This document shows, in pieces, positions 44,707 through 56,200 of a stretch of DNA of 64,000 nt. Positions within the stretch are counted from its first letter, which is position 1; every line of letters begins with the position of its first letter. The DNA comes from Euglena gracilis (Eukaryota; Euglenida; Euglenophyceae; Euglenales), in the NCBI GenBank assembly GCA_039621445.1, contig CP154956.1, forward strand, positions 22,447,158 through 22,511,157, given 5' to 3'. The notes under the pieces were generated by a model. It was not told where the DNA came from. It did no database searches and saw only the letters and a program-made list of their open reading frames with translations. Made by a program: the position numbers and the translations under genes.

Positions 44707-45964
44707 ACCAAAGTGCTATTTTGCGCCTCCCGGGCGGTAATTGCTGCGTTTTACGCACGCCCGCCGCGGGCAAAATTGCGCCTGTCCGCCCGCCGCCCTT
44801 CGCGACAGTCAGGTAAAGGATCGCCGACCTCTACCCGGGGCGGACCGCTCAGTTTTAGAGCGCCGGCGAGGCCGATTTCGGCCGAAAATGACCGAAAAAC
44901 GACGTTTTGGGGGGCGTCCGTTGCCAAAGTGCTATTTTGCGCCTCCCGGGCGGTAATTGCTGCGTTTTACGCCCGCCAGCCGCGGCAAAATTGCGCCTGT
45001 CCGCCCGCCGCCCTTGGCAACAGTCAGGTAAAGGATCGCCGACCTCTACCCGGGGCGGACCGCTCGTTATTAGAGCGCCGGCGAGGCCGATTTCGGCCGA
45101 AAATGACCGAAAAATGGCGTTTTGGGGGGGCGTCTGTTGCCAAAGTGCTATTTTGCGCCTCCCGGGCGGTGATTGCTGCGTTTTACGCACGCCCGCCGCG
45201 GGCAAAATTGCGCCTGTCCGCCCGCCGCCCTTCGCGACAGTCAGGTAAAGGATCGCCGACCTCTACCCGGGGCGGACCGCTCGATTTTAGAGCGTCGGCG
45301 AGGCCGATTTCGGCCGAAAATGACCGAAAAAAAAAACGTTTTGCGGGGCTTCCGATGCCAAAGTGCTATTTTGCGCCTCCCGGGCGGTAATTGCTGCGTT
45401 TTACGCACGCCCGCAGCGGGCAAAATTGTGCCTGTCCGCCCGCCGCCCTTCGCGACAGTTAGGTAAAGGATCGCCGGCCTCTACCCGGGGCGGACCGCTC
45501 AGTTTTTTAGAGCGCCGGCGAGGGCGATTTCGGCCAAACTGACCGAGAAAGGACGTTTTGGGGGGCGTCCGTTGCCAAAGCGCTATTTTGCGCCACCCGG
45601 GCGGTAATTGCAGCGTTTTACGCACGCCCGCGGCGGGCAAAATTGCGCCTGTCCGCCGCCCGCCCTTCGCGACAGTCAGGTAAAGGATCGCCGACCTCTA
45701 CCCGGGGCGGACCGCTCAGTTTTAGAGCGCCGGCGAGGTCGATTTAGGCCGAAAATGACCGAAAAACGACGTTTTGGGGGGCGTCCGTTGTCAAAGTGCT
45801 ATTTTGCGCCTCCCGGGCGGTGATTGCTGCGTTTTACGCACGCCCGCCGCGGGCAAAAAAGCGCCTGTCCGCCGGCCGCCCTTCGCGACAGTCAGGTAAA
45901 GGATCGCCGACCTCTACCCGGGGCGAACCGCTCAGTTTTAGAGCGCCGGCGAGGCCGATTTAGG
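44707..45964 (-). repeat. Inverted 216-bp satellite segment 2
   Basis: Nearly six units lie in reverse orientation. The order of variant units (a GGCATCGGAAGCCCC unit, then the GGGTGGCGC/CTTTCTCGGTCAG unit) mirrors the order in forward units around 7940-8500 and 49360-50300. The segment therefore came from a type 1 array and not from its diverged neighbours. The right breakpoint is GATTTAGGC|ATTTTTCGG. Confidence 0.93.
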
Positions 45965-48900
45965 CATTTTTCGGTCATTTTTGGCCGAAATCGGCCTCGC
46001 CGGCGCTCTAAAAATGAGCGGTCCGCCCCGGGTAGAGGTCCCCGATCCTTTACCTGACTGTTGCGAAGGGCGGCGGGCGGACAGGCGCAATTTTGCCCGC
46101 AGCGGGCGTGCGTAAAACGCAGCAATTACCGCCCGGGAGGCGCAAAATAGCACTTTGGCAACGGACGCCCCCCAAAACGTCGTTTTTCGGTCATTTTCGG
46201 CCGAAATCGGCGTCGCCGGCGCTCTAAAAACGAGCGGTCCGCCCCGGGTAGAGGTCAGCGATCCTTTACCTGACTGTTGCGAAGGGCGGCGGGCGGACAG
46301 GCGCAATTTTGCCCGCCGCGGGCGTGCGTAAAACGCTGCAATTACCGCCCGGGAGGCGCAAAATAGCACTTTGACAACGGACGCCCCCCAAAAGTCATTT
46401 TTCGGTCATTTTCGGCCGAAATCGGCCTCGCCGGCGCTCTAAAAACGAGCGGTCCGCCCCGGGTAGAGGTCGGCGATCCTTTACCTGACTGTTGCGAAGG
46501 GCGGCGGGCGGACAGGCGCAATTTTGCCCGCCGCGGGCGTGCGTAAAACGCTGCAATTACCGCCCGGGAGGCGCAAAATAGCACTTTGGCAACGGACGCC
46601 CCCCAAAACGTCGTTTTTCGGTCATTTTCGGCCAAAATGGCCTCGCCGGCGCTCTAAAAACGAGCGGTCCGCCCCTGTAGAGGTCAGCGATCCTTTACCT
46701 GACTGTTGCGAAGGGCGGCGGGCGGACAGGCGCAATTTTGCCCGCCGCGGGCGTGCGTAAAACGCTGCAATTACCGCCCGGGAGGCGCAAAATAGCACTT
46801 TGACAACGGACGCCCCCCAAAACGTCGTTTTTCGGTCATTTTCGGCCGAAATCGGCCTCGCCGGCGCTCTAAAAACGAGCGGTCCGCCCCGGGTAGAGGT
46901 CAGCGATCCTTTACCTGACTGTTGCGAAGGGCGGCGGGCGGACAGGCGCTTTTTTGCCCGCGGCTTGCGCTCGTAAAACGCAGCAATTACCGCCCGGGAG
47001 GCGCAAAATAGCACTTTGGCAACGGACGCCCCCCAAAACGTCATTTTTCGGTCACTTTCGGCCGAAATCGGCCTCACCGGCGCTCTAAAAACGAGCGGTC
47101 CGCCCCGGGTAGAGGTCGGCGATCCTTTACCTGACTGTTGCGAAGGGCGGCGGGCGGACAGGCGCAATTTTGCCCGCCGCGGGCGTGCGTAAAACGCTGC
47201 AATTACCGCCCGGGAGGCGCAAAATAGCACTTTGACAACGGACGCCCCCCAAAACGTCATTTTTCGGTCATTTTCGGCCGAAATCGGCCTCGCCGGCGCT
47301 CTAAAAACGAGCGCTCCGCCCCGGGTAGAGGTCGGCGATCCTTTACCTGACTGTCGCGAAGGACGGCGGGCGGAGAGGCGCTTTTTTGCCCGCGGCTTGC
47401 GCTCGTAAAACGCAGCAATTACCGCCCGGGAGGCGCAAAATAGCACTTTGACAACGGACGCCCCCCAAAACGTCATTTTTCGGTCATTTTCGGCCGAAAT
47501 CGGCCTCGCCGGCGCTCTAAAAATGAGCGGTCCGCCCCGGGTAGAGTTCAGCGATCCTTTACCTGACTGTTGCGAAGGGCGGCGGGCAAACAGGCGCTTT
47601 TTTGCCCGCGGCTTGCGCTCGTAAAACGCGGCAATTACCGCCCGGGAGGCGCAAAATAGCGCTTTGGTAATGGACGCCCCCCAAAACGTCATTTTTCGGC
47701 CATTTTCGGCCGAAATCGGCCTCGCCGGCGCTCTAAAAATGAGCGGTCCGCCCCGGGTAGAGGTCAGCGATCCTTTACCTGACTGTTGCGAAGGGCGGCG
47801 GGCGGACAGGCGCAATTTTGCCCGCCGCGGGCGTGCGTAAAACGCTGCAATTACCGCCCGGGAGGCGCAAAATAGCACTTTGGCAACGGACGCCCCCCAA
47901 AACGTCGTTTTTCGGTCATTTTCGGCCGAAATCGGCCTCGCCGGCGCTCTAAAGGCAACCCGCGTAGATGTTGGCCGGCGATCCTTTACCTGACTGTCGC
48001 GAAGGGCGGCCGGCGGACAGGCGCAATTTTGCCCGCAGCGGGCGTGCGTAAAACGCAGCAATTACCGCCCGGGAGGCGCAAAATAGCACTTTGGCAACGG
48101 ACGCCCTCCAAAACGTCATTTTTCGGTCATTTTCGGCCGAAATCGGCCTCGCCGGCGCTCTAAAAACGAGCGCTCCGCCCCGGGTAGAGGTCGGCGATCC
48201 TTTACCTGACTGTTGCGAAGGGCGGCGGGCGGACAGGCGCAATTTTGCCCGCCGCGGGCGTGCGTAAAACGCTGCAATTACCGCCCGGGAGGCGCAAAAT
48301 AGCACTTTGGCAACGGACGCCCCCCAAAACGTCGTTTTTCGGTCATTTTCGGCCGAAATCGGCGTCGCCGGCGCTCTAAAAACGAGCGGTCCGCCCCGGG
48401 TAGAGGTCAGCGATACTGACTGTTGCGAAGGGCGGCGGGCGGACAGGCACAATTTTGCCCGCCGCGGGCGTGCGTAAAACGCTGCAATTACCGCCCGTGA
48501 GGCGCAAAATAGCACTTTGACAACGGACGCCCCCCAAAACGTCGTCTTTCGGTCATTTTCGGCCTAAATCGGCGTCGCCGGCGCTCTAAAAATAAGCGGT
48601 CCGCCCCGGGTAGAGGTCAGCGATCCTTTAGCAGACTGTTGCGAAGGGCGGCGGGCGGACAGGCGCTTTTTTGCCCGCGGCTTGCGCTCGTAAAACGCAG
48701 CAAGCACCGCCCGGGAGGCGCAAAATAGCACTTTGGCAACGGACGCCCCCCAAAACGTCGCCTTTCGGTCATTTTCGGCCGAAATCGGCCTTGCCGGCGC
48801 TCTAAAAACAACCGGTCTGCCCCGCGTACATGTTGGCCGGCGATCCTTTACCTGACTGTCGCGAAGGGCGGCCGGCGGACAGGCGCAATTTTGCCCGCAG

Positions 48901-51900
48901 CGGGCGTGCGTAAAACGCAGCAATTACCGCCCGGGAGGCGCAAAATAGCACTTTGGCAACGGACGCCAGCCAAAACGTCGTTTTTCGGTCATTTTCGGCC
49001 GAAATCGGCGTCGCCGGCGCTCTAAAAACGAGCGGTCCGCCCCGGGTAGAGGTCAGCGATCCTTTAGCAGACTGTTGCGAAGGGCGGCGGGCGAACAGGC
49101 GCTTTTTTGCCCGCGGCGGGCGTGCGTAAAACGCAGCAATTACCGCCCGGGAGGCGCAAAATAGCACTTTGGCAACGGACGCCCCCCAAAACGTCATTTT
49201 TCGGTCATTTTCGGCCGAAATCGGCCTCGCCGGCGCTCTAAAAATGAGCGGTCCGCCCCGGGTAGAGGTCGGCGATCCTTTACCTGACTGTCGCGAAGGG
49301 CGGCCGGCGGACAGGCGCAATTTTGCCCGCGGCGGGCGTGCGTAAAACGCAGCAATCACCGCCCGGGTGGCGCAAAATAGCGCTTTGGCAACGGACGCCC
49401 CCCAAAACGTCCTTTCTCGGTCAGTGTCGGCCGAAATCGGCCGCGCCGGCGCTCTGAAAAACGAGCGGTCCGCCCCGGGTAGAGGCCGACGATCCTTTAC
49501 CTAACTGTCGCGAAGGGCGGCGGGCGGACAGGCACAATTTTGCCCGCTGCGGGCGTGCGTAAAACGCAGCAATTACCGCCCGGGAGGCGCAAAATAGCAC
49601 TTTGGCATCGGAAGCCCCGCAAAACGTTTTTTTTTCGGTCATTTTCGGCCGAAATCGGCCTCGCCGACGCTCTAAAATCGAGCGGTCCGCCCCGGGTAGA
49701 GGTCGGCGATCCTTTACCTGACTGTCGCGAAGGGCGGCCGGCGGACAGGCGCAATTATGCCCGCGGTGGGCGTGCGTAAAACGCAGCAATCACCGCCCGG
49801 GAGGCGCAAAATAGCACTTTGGCATCGGAAGCCCCGCAAAACGTTTTTTTTTCGGTCATTTTCGGCCGAAATCGGCCTCGCCGACGCTCTAAAATCGAGC
49901 GGTCCGCCCCGGGTAGAGGTCGGCGATCCTTTACCTGACTGTCGCGAAGGGCGGCGGGCGGACAGGCGCAATTTTGCCCGCGGCGGGCGTGCGTAAAACG
50001 CAGCAATCACCGCCCGGGAGGCGCAAAATAGCACTTTGACAACGGACGCCCCCCAAAACGTCGTTTTTCGGTCATTTTCGGCCGAAATCGGCCTCGCCGG
50101 CGCTCTAAAACCAGAGCGGTCCGCCCCGGGTAGAGGTCGGCGATCCTTTACCTGACTGTCGCGAAGGGCGGCGGGCGGACAGGCGCAATTTTGCCCGCGG
50201 CGGGCGTGCGTAAAACGCAGCAATCACCGCCCGGGAGGCGCAAAATAGCACTTTGGCATCAAAAGCCCCGCAAAACGTTTTTTTTTGGTCATTTTCGGCC
50301 GAAATCGCCCTCGCCGACGCTCTAAAAACAAGCGGTCTGCCCCGGGTAGAGGTCGGCGATCCTTTACCTGACTGTTGCGAAGGGCGGCGGGCGGACAGGC
50401 GCAATTTTGCCCGCGGCGGGCGTGCGTAAAACGCTGCAATTACCGCCCGGGTGGCGCAAAATAGCGCTTTGGCAACGGACGCCCCCCAAAACGTCCTTTC
50501 TCGGTCAGTTTCGGCCGAAATCGGCCTCGCCGGCGCTCTAAAAAACGAGCGGTCCGCCCCGGGTAGAGGCCGGCGATCCTTTACCTAACTGTCGCGAAGG
50601 GCGGCGGGCGGACAGGCACAATTTTGCCCGCGGCGGGCGTGCGTAAAACGCAGCAATTACCGCCCGGGAGGCGCAAAATAGCACTTTGACAACGGACGCC
50701 CCCCAAAACGTCGTTTTTCGGTCATTTTCGGCCGAAATCGGCCTCGCCGGCGCTCTAAAACTGAGCGGTCCGCCCCGGGTAGAGGTCGGCGATCCTTTAC
50801 CTGACTGTCGCGAAGGGCGGCGGGCGGACAGGCGCAATTTTGCCCGCGGCGGGCGTGCGTAAAACGCAGCAATCACCGCCCGGGAGGCGCAAAATAGCAC
50901 TTTGGCATCGGAAGCCCCGCAAAACGTTTTTTTTTCGGTCATTTTCGGCCGAAATCGCCCTCGCCGATGGTCTAAAATCGAGCGGACCGCCCCGGGTAGA
51001 GGTCGGCGATCCTTTACCTGACTGTCGCGAAGGGCGGCGGGCGGACAGGCGCAAATTTGCCCGCGGTGGGCGTGCGTAAAACGCAGCAATCACCGCCCGG
51101 GAGGCGCAAAATAGCACTTTGACAACGGACGCCCCCCAAAACGTCGTTTTTCGGTCATTTTCGGCCGAAATCGGCCTCGCCGGCGCTCTAAAACCAGAGC
51201 GGTCCGCCCCGGGTAGAGGTCGGCGATCCTTTACCTGACTGTCGCGAAGGGCGGCGGGCGGACAGGCGCAATTTTGCCCGCGGCGGGCGTGCGTAAAACG
51301 CAGCAATCACCGCCCGGGAGGCGCAAAATAGCACTTTGGCATCAAAAGCCCCGCAAAACGTTTTTTTTTGGTCATTTTCGGCCGAAATCGCCCTCGCCGA
51401 CGCTCTAAAAACAAGCGGTCTGCCCCGGGTAGAGGTCGGCGATCCTTTACCTGACTGTTGCGAAGGGCGGCGGGCGGACAGGCGCAATTTTTCCCGCGGC
51501 GGGCGTGCGTAAAACGCAGCAATTACCGCCCGGGAGGCGCAAAATAGCACTTTGACAACGGACGCCCCACAAAACGTTTTCTTTTTTCGGTCATTTTCGG
51601 CAGAAATCGGCGTCGCCGGCGCTATAAAAACGACCTGTCCGCCCCGGGTAGAGGTCGGCGATCCTTTACCTGACTGTTGCGAAGGGCGGCCAGGGGACAG
51701 GCGCAATTTTGCCCGCGGCGGGCGTGCGTAAAACGCAGCAAGCACCGCCCGGGAGGCGCAAAATAGCACTTTGACAACGGACGCCCCCCAAAACGTCATT
51801 TTTCGGTCATTTTCGGCCGAAATCGGCCTCGCCGGCGCTCTAAAAACAAGCGGTCCGCCCCAGGTAGAGGTCGGCGATCCTTTACCTGACTGTTGCGTAG

Positions 51901-51994
51901 GGCGGCGGGCGAACAGGCGCTTTTTTGCCCGCGGCGGGCGTGCGTAAAACGCAGCAATTACCGCCCGGGAGGCGCAAAATAGCACTTTGGCAAC
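45965..51994 (+). repeat. 216-bp satellite, block 2d
   Basis: Forward units of the type 1 subfamily (GCGGTCCGCC) run up to the LTR element. The last unit stops after GCACTTTGGCAAC at 51994, where the retroelement begins. Confidence 0.95.
49358..51525 (+). repeat. Five-unit higher-order repeat, about 1084 bp, two copies
   Basis: A series of five variant units is repeated with an offset of about 1084 bp (49358 and 50442). Each series starts with ACCGCCCGGGTGGCGC and includes units with GGCATCGGAAGCC plus T8-9, CTAAAACCAGAGCGG, and GGCATCAAAAGCC. It is a young tandem duplication within the satellite. Confidence 0.8.
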
Positions 51995-52437
51995 TGTGAG
52001 TCAGGGGTGCTGAGTGCCCAAAACAACATAACCTAACCCAACCCAACCTGATGACTCTGCAGTTAGGATTAGGAAAATATTATTAGGAATTATTAGCAGC
52101 TGACCCCATTTGTCTGCACAGGGCTCTGTCTTGTGTTTGTCTGTTTCAAGTTCAAGGTTCAAGTTTGACAGATTGCCATCTGAGATTTGTGAAAAGGGCT
52201 TTCCCAGGTTGCTTGCCCTGGGGTCCATGGCACAGGTGGTGGGGAAAGCTGAGGTGTGTTTTCATGCAAGTACCCCCCCTGAAGCCTACACAAAGTGATG
52301 TGAGATTTGCAATTGCCAGGCTGACAAAGGATCCTGTGGAGACCATGGGAAAAGTAGACATTTCAGAAGGTGACAAGATTGATCATCATTGCACATTGTC
52401 ATTGATGACATCTGAGATTACAATTACAGGAGATGGT

Positions 52438-52508
52438 GATGAGCCGTGAGGCACGTACAACAGAATCGAGCACCGGTGGAGCATCGAGATGAGCCGTGAG
52501 GCACGTAC
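52438..52508 (+). repeat. 21-bp direct repeat in the presumed LTR
   Basis: GATGAGCCGTGAGGCACGTA plus C occurs at 52438-52458 and 52488-52508, 50 bp apart, without mismatch. Short exact direct repeats within an LTR are often enhancer-like or folding elements; the function here is unknown. Confidence 0.85.
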
Positions 52509-52903
52509 TGGAGAACGAGATGGTGGTCATTTGGTGCCTTGGACAGCCCAGATGTTGGCATTGCCATGGGTTGTGGGCTAACCGATAAAACCCTCTGCCG
52601 TGATGATTTGGCATTGATGTGATGCCGTCTGCTGGTGCTGTTCTGTGGCAGTAAATGTCACGGTTTGATCGTTTTCTCCGTCTTCGTCTTCTGCGTGTCT
52701 GTCTCTCTTCGTGTTCTGCGCGGGGCTAAGTGGCTCGTCTGTCCGCTGTGCTGCGAATGCCTGGGCAATTGCGCAGCAATTGTTCAGGAAGGGGGGTGAG
52801 AGCGGACAGCAAAAGATTCCAGAATCTGTGATTGCAATCTTAAATTAGGCATGGCCAGAAAAGAGATTCCTAGTAGAGAAATTCTACTTTGTGTTTTTCA
52901 CAG

Positions 52904-52921
52904 TGGTATGGCAAACAGTGC
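52904..52921 (+). promoter_or_regulatory. Candidate primer binding site
   Basis: TGGTATGGCAAACAG begins with the TGGTA that pairs with a tRNA 3' ...UACCA end, as expected for initiator-Met-type primers. It lies 300 bp before gag, just after a possible LTR end (CACAG). Only the first five to six bases are diagnostic, so this is weak. Confidence 0.3.
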
Positions 52922-53205
52922 ATCACTTTGCAGCAGTTGTATCTGGCAAGTTCTTGGATTGCTGTGTTGGGAAGTCTGGAAGGGATTTGGAAAAGTCAAG
53001 TTCAAGTTCAAGAATTGAATTATATTGGTGGCAATTATCATTCTTACCTGGACATTTCGTGGTTCATTACATTGGTGCTGGATTTGGAATTGCTGAATTG
53101 CTTGTATTGTGCTATTGGTCTTGTGGATTTTTTTATCAAAAAGGAAAGGTGTGAGCCAACCAACCCACCTGTTTTCACCAAAAAGACCCACCAAAACAAA
53201 AGAAA

Positions 53206-56200
53206 ATGCAATTTTTAAAACAGGCCGCGAGGGGAATTGAAAACACATTGGGCAGGGTAAAAGATCCTACGCAACGGGGTGCCGGCCCCGAGGGATTGGA
53301 AACTCAAGGGCGGGCACCACGGATACAACATGGTCGCAGAGGTAGACTGCCCAATTTTGATTCCCCTCCAACATGCGGCTACGAACAACAAGCTGAAAAA
53401 CGACCAGAAACTGAAAAAACTGACGCTGACATGCCAGCTGCCGAAACCGCCATCGCTAGGGTGGTGGAGCCGGCGGAGGGCAACTCAGCCATGTACCAAA
53501 CTCTGGATGTGCCAGCTGCCTTAACCGCCATCGCTAGGGTGGTGGAGCAGGCGGATGGTTTCCCAGCCCCGAACCAAACACTGGATGTGCCAACTGCCTT
53601 AACCGCCATCGTTAGGGTGGTGGAGCAGGCGGATGGTTTCCCAGCCCTGAACCAAACACTGGAAATGCCAGCTGCCTTAACCGCCATCGCTAGGGTGGTG
53701 GAGCCGGCAGATGGCTTTGCCGCCATGTACCAGTCACTGGACAGCAACAGGTGGACTGAACCGGAACAAAACGGCACAGACATTACAGTGCCACGGACAT
53801 GCAATGACAGCCCACATGTCATTGCAATGGTGCACATGGACCAGGACGACGCCGAACAAACCGGTCCAGCACCAGATTACACAGAACTGGACGAAAACAA
53901 CGAACCGTACTTCGACGAACAGGTGTTTGCACCACAAAACTGGTACCAACAGCCAGAAACGGACACTCAGAACAACCAAAACTGGCAAACCGCAACAGCA
54001 CAGCAACCAGGAACCCAGAGTTTTGCACTGGTGGCGGTACGACAGAGCCCGGAACAACCAGACCGCCTCCAGGGTGAAACTGAAACTTCGTACCAGGAGC
54101 CATCGTACAGCTCGTACGAGATTCCACAGCCGGAACCACAGAACCAGAACACTGACTGGGACTGGTGGTCAAACTTTGCGTACGAAACTGGACAGCTGAC
54201 CCAGGAATTTCAACGGTTCAGACACAAAACTGAACGGACGAACCAACAAACGGCAGAAACTCTGCAGCAGCTGCAACAAACAACGACGGAATGGGTCAGC
54301 GAACTGCACGCAACAGTCAACAGACAGGGTGAAGCACTCATGACAGAAATAAACGGCAGACACGAAGAACTGACGACAGTCCTGGCAACAACACAAGCAA
54401 ACATGGAACAGGTGACAGTCAACCAGAACAGGCTGTACCAGGAACATTTTAACGGAATGTCACAGCAGATCACAGAAATCAGGGAAATGTCTGGCTCACT
54501 GGGTGAAAAACTCAGGGAATTTCACAGTTTTCTGCAGATGGCAGGTGGAAACGCACAGAACCAGGGTGAACATCTGGTTGGTTTACTACATCGACAGCGA
54601 GAAAACGAAAAAACAACTGCAGAACTGCAACAGAGATTGGCTGTGGCAGAAGAACGGGTCGCAGGAATCACAGGCGGAGTCCAAACGGTGAACAGCAAAG
54701 TGGACGAAACTGTGGCAACAGTGTCCAGAAAAGTTGAAAACCTCAGAGGCGAAATCAGCAGTGTGGTGGAAAAAATTCAGAAGGACATGGGCAGTGAAAT
54801 CGGAAATCTGGCAGGACGGGTTCAGCAGCAGGAAACAAAAACGACAACAACTATCCAAAACTGTGATTACCTGCACAAAAAACTGGTCGAACTGCAGAAA
54901 ATCCCAGATCAGCAGCAGCAGATTACACAGCTGAACGAGGAAATCGGCAGACTGAAACGACAGGTGGAAATTCTGACCTCCAACGAAGAAAAACACAAAC
55001 AACGCACTGAACGTCTGAACCTGGAGGTCGGCAACCTGGGTCACAGGGTGGACGAAACAGCCCAAACGACTCAGAAACTGCTGGGTGAACTACAAAAAGG
55101 GACCATTAAAACGGGAACACATGCCACATCTGAACATGCCAAATGGCTGGAAATGACATCTGCCATTGGCTCAATGACAACCAGGGTCGGTCAACTGGAA
55201 GCAAAACTGGCTGGTCTGACAACAAAAACTGCAGAACGGGAGACACATGACAACGGCATTTGGCAGCATTTACATTCTCTGACCACGGGACTGCAAAACC
55301 AGCAGACACGGTGGACAGAACAGCTGGTGACCCTGGACAGAAAAATCAGTACTGTGACAAAAACGACTGAAAACCTGACTGAAAAACTGGAAAGGCAAAA
55401 CACCCAGCAAATCACAACCCCCAGCCCTAGCCTGGCTGAAATACCCAGACTTTTTGAAAATCTTTGCATTTCCTCTCGCCCAGCCTGCACAGGGGCCTTC
55501 GGGCCAGAGTCAGGGGCCAGCCCCCTGGCCAGTGGGCCTCCCTCGAGGACCCAGGCTGGACAGCCAGGGGCAGCCACAACGGCCCAACGAACTGAACAAC
55601 CCCCCCAGGGGGCAGACAGGGCCGCGGGCCAACGGGGATCGGGGACCCCACAACCCCAGAACCAGCCCCCACCAGCCCCGAGGGGCCAGCCCACAAGACA
55701 ACACGGGACGGGGACCCTAGAACCCCAGGCCTGGCCAACGGGGATGGGGACCCCACAACCCCTGGCCCAGCCACGGCCAGCCCTGAGGGGCCAGCCCGCA
55801 GGAAACCAAGGGACGGGGACCCCAGAACCCCAGGCCTGTCAAACGGGGACGGGGACCCCACAACCCCTGACAGGTATGTTCAGCCAGAGCAGCCAGCACT
55901 GGGGGGACGAAACACCACACCCAAAAATGGAAGGAGGAGCTGCAGCACTGGGGACCGTTAACTCGGCTTCCCTGGTGGGGCAGCTCATCCAGCAAGAACT
56001 AAAAACTGCCTTGACACCGTTAATTGCCCAACTGACTCGACAAACAGAACAACAACCGACTGCAGTCCCGACCAGCCCAGCTCTTACGACAAACCCGACA
56101 AGCCCAGCACCACAGCCAACCCAGCCGACTCAACAGATTTCACAGCCAGTGACGACACAACAAAACCCACAGTCCCGGACTCGGGGCTTGTTCATGTGGG

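Larger units (their letters stand above)
51995..53205 (+). other. Presumed 5' LTR and untranslated leader
   Basis: This is 1.2 kb of non-satellite DNA between the satellite and the gag ATG. The TG at its left edge fits an LTR start. A candidate LTR end is TTTTTCACA near 52903, followed by TGGTATGGCAAACAG. Without the 3' LTR the boundary cannot be confirmed. A pyrimidine-rich segment (52670-52740) and a 21-bp direct repeat are present. Short open frames here have no recognisable domain. Confidence 0.55.

Noticed and set aside
52898-53248. Short open frames in the presumed LTR and leader (for example 52165-52449, 52889-53218)
   Set aside because: They lack domains, overlap on both strands and lie where an LTR and untranslated leader are expected.
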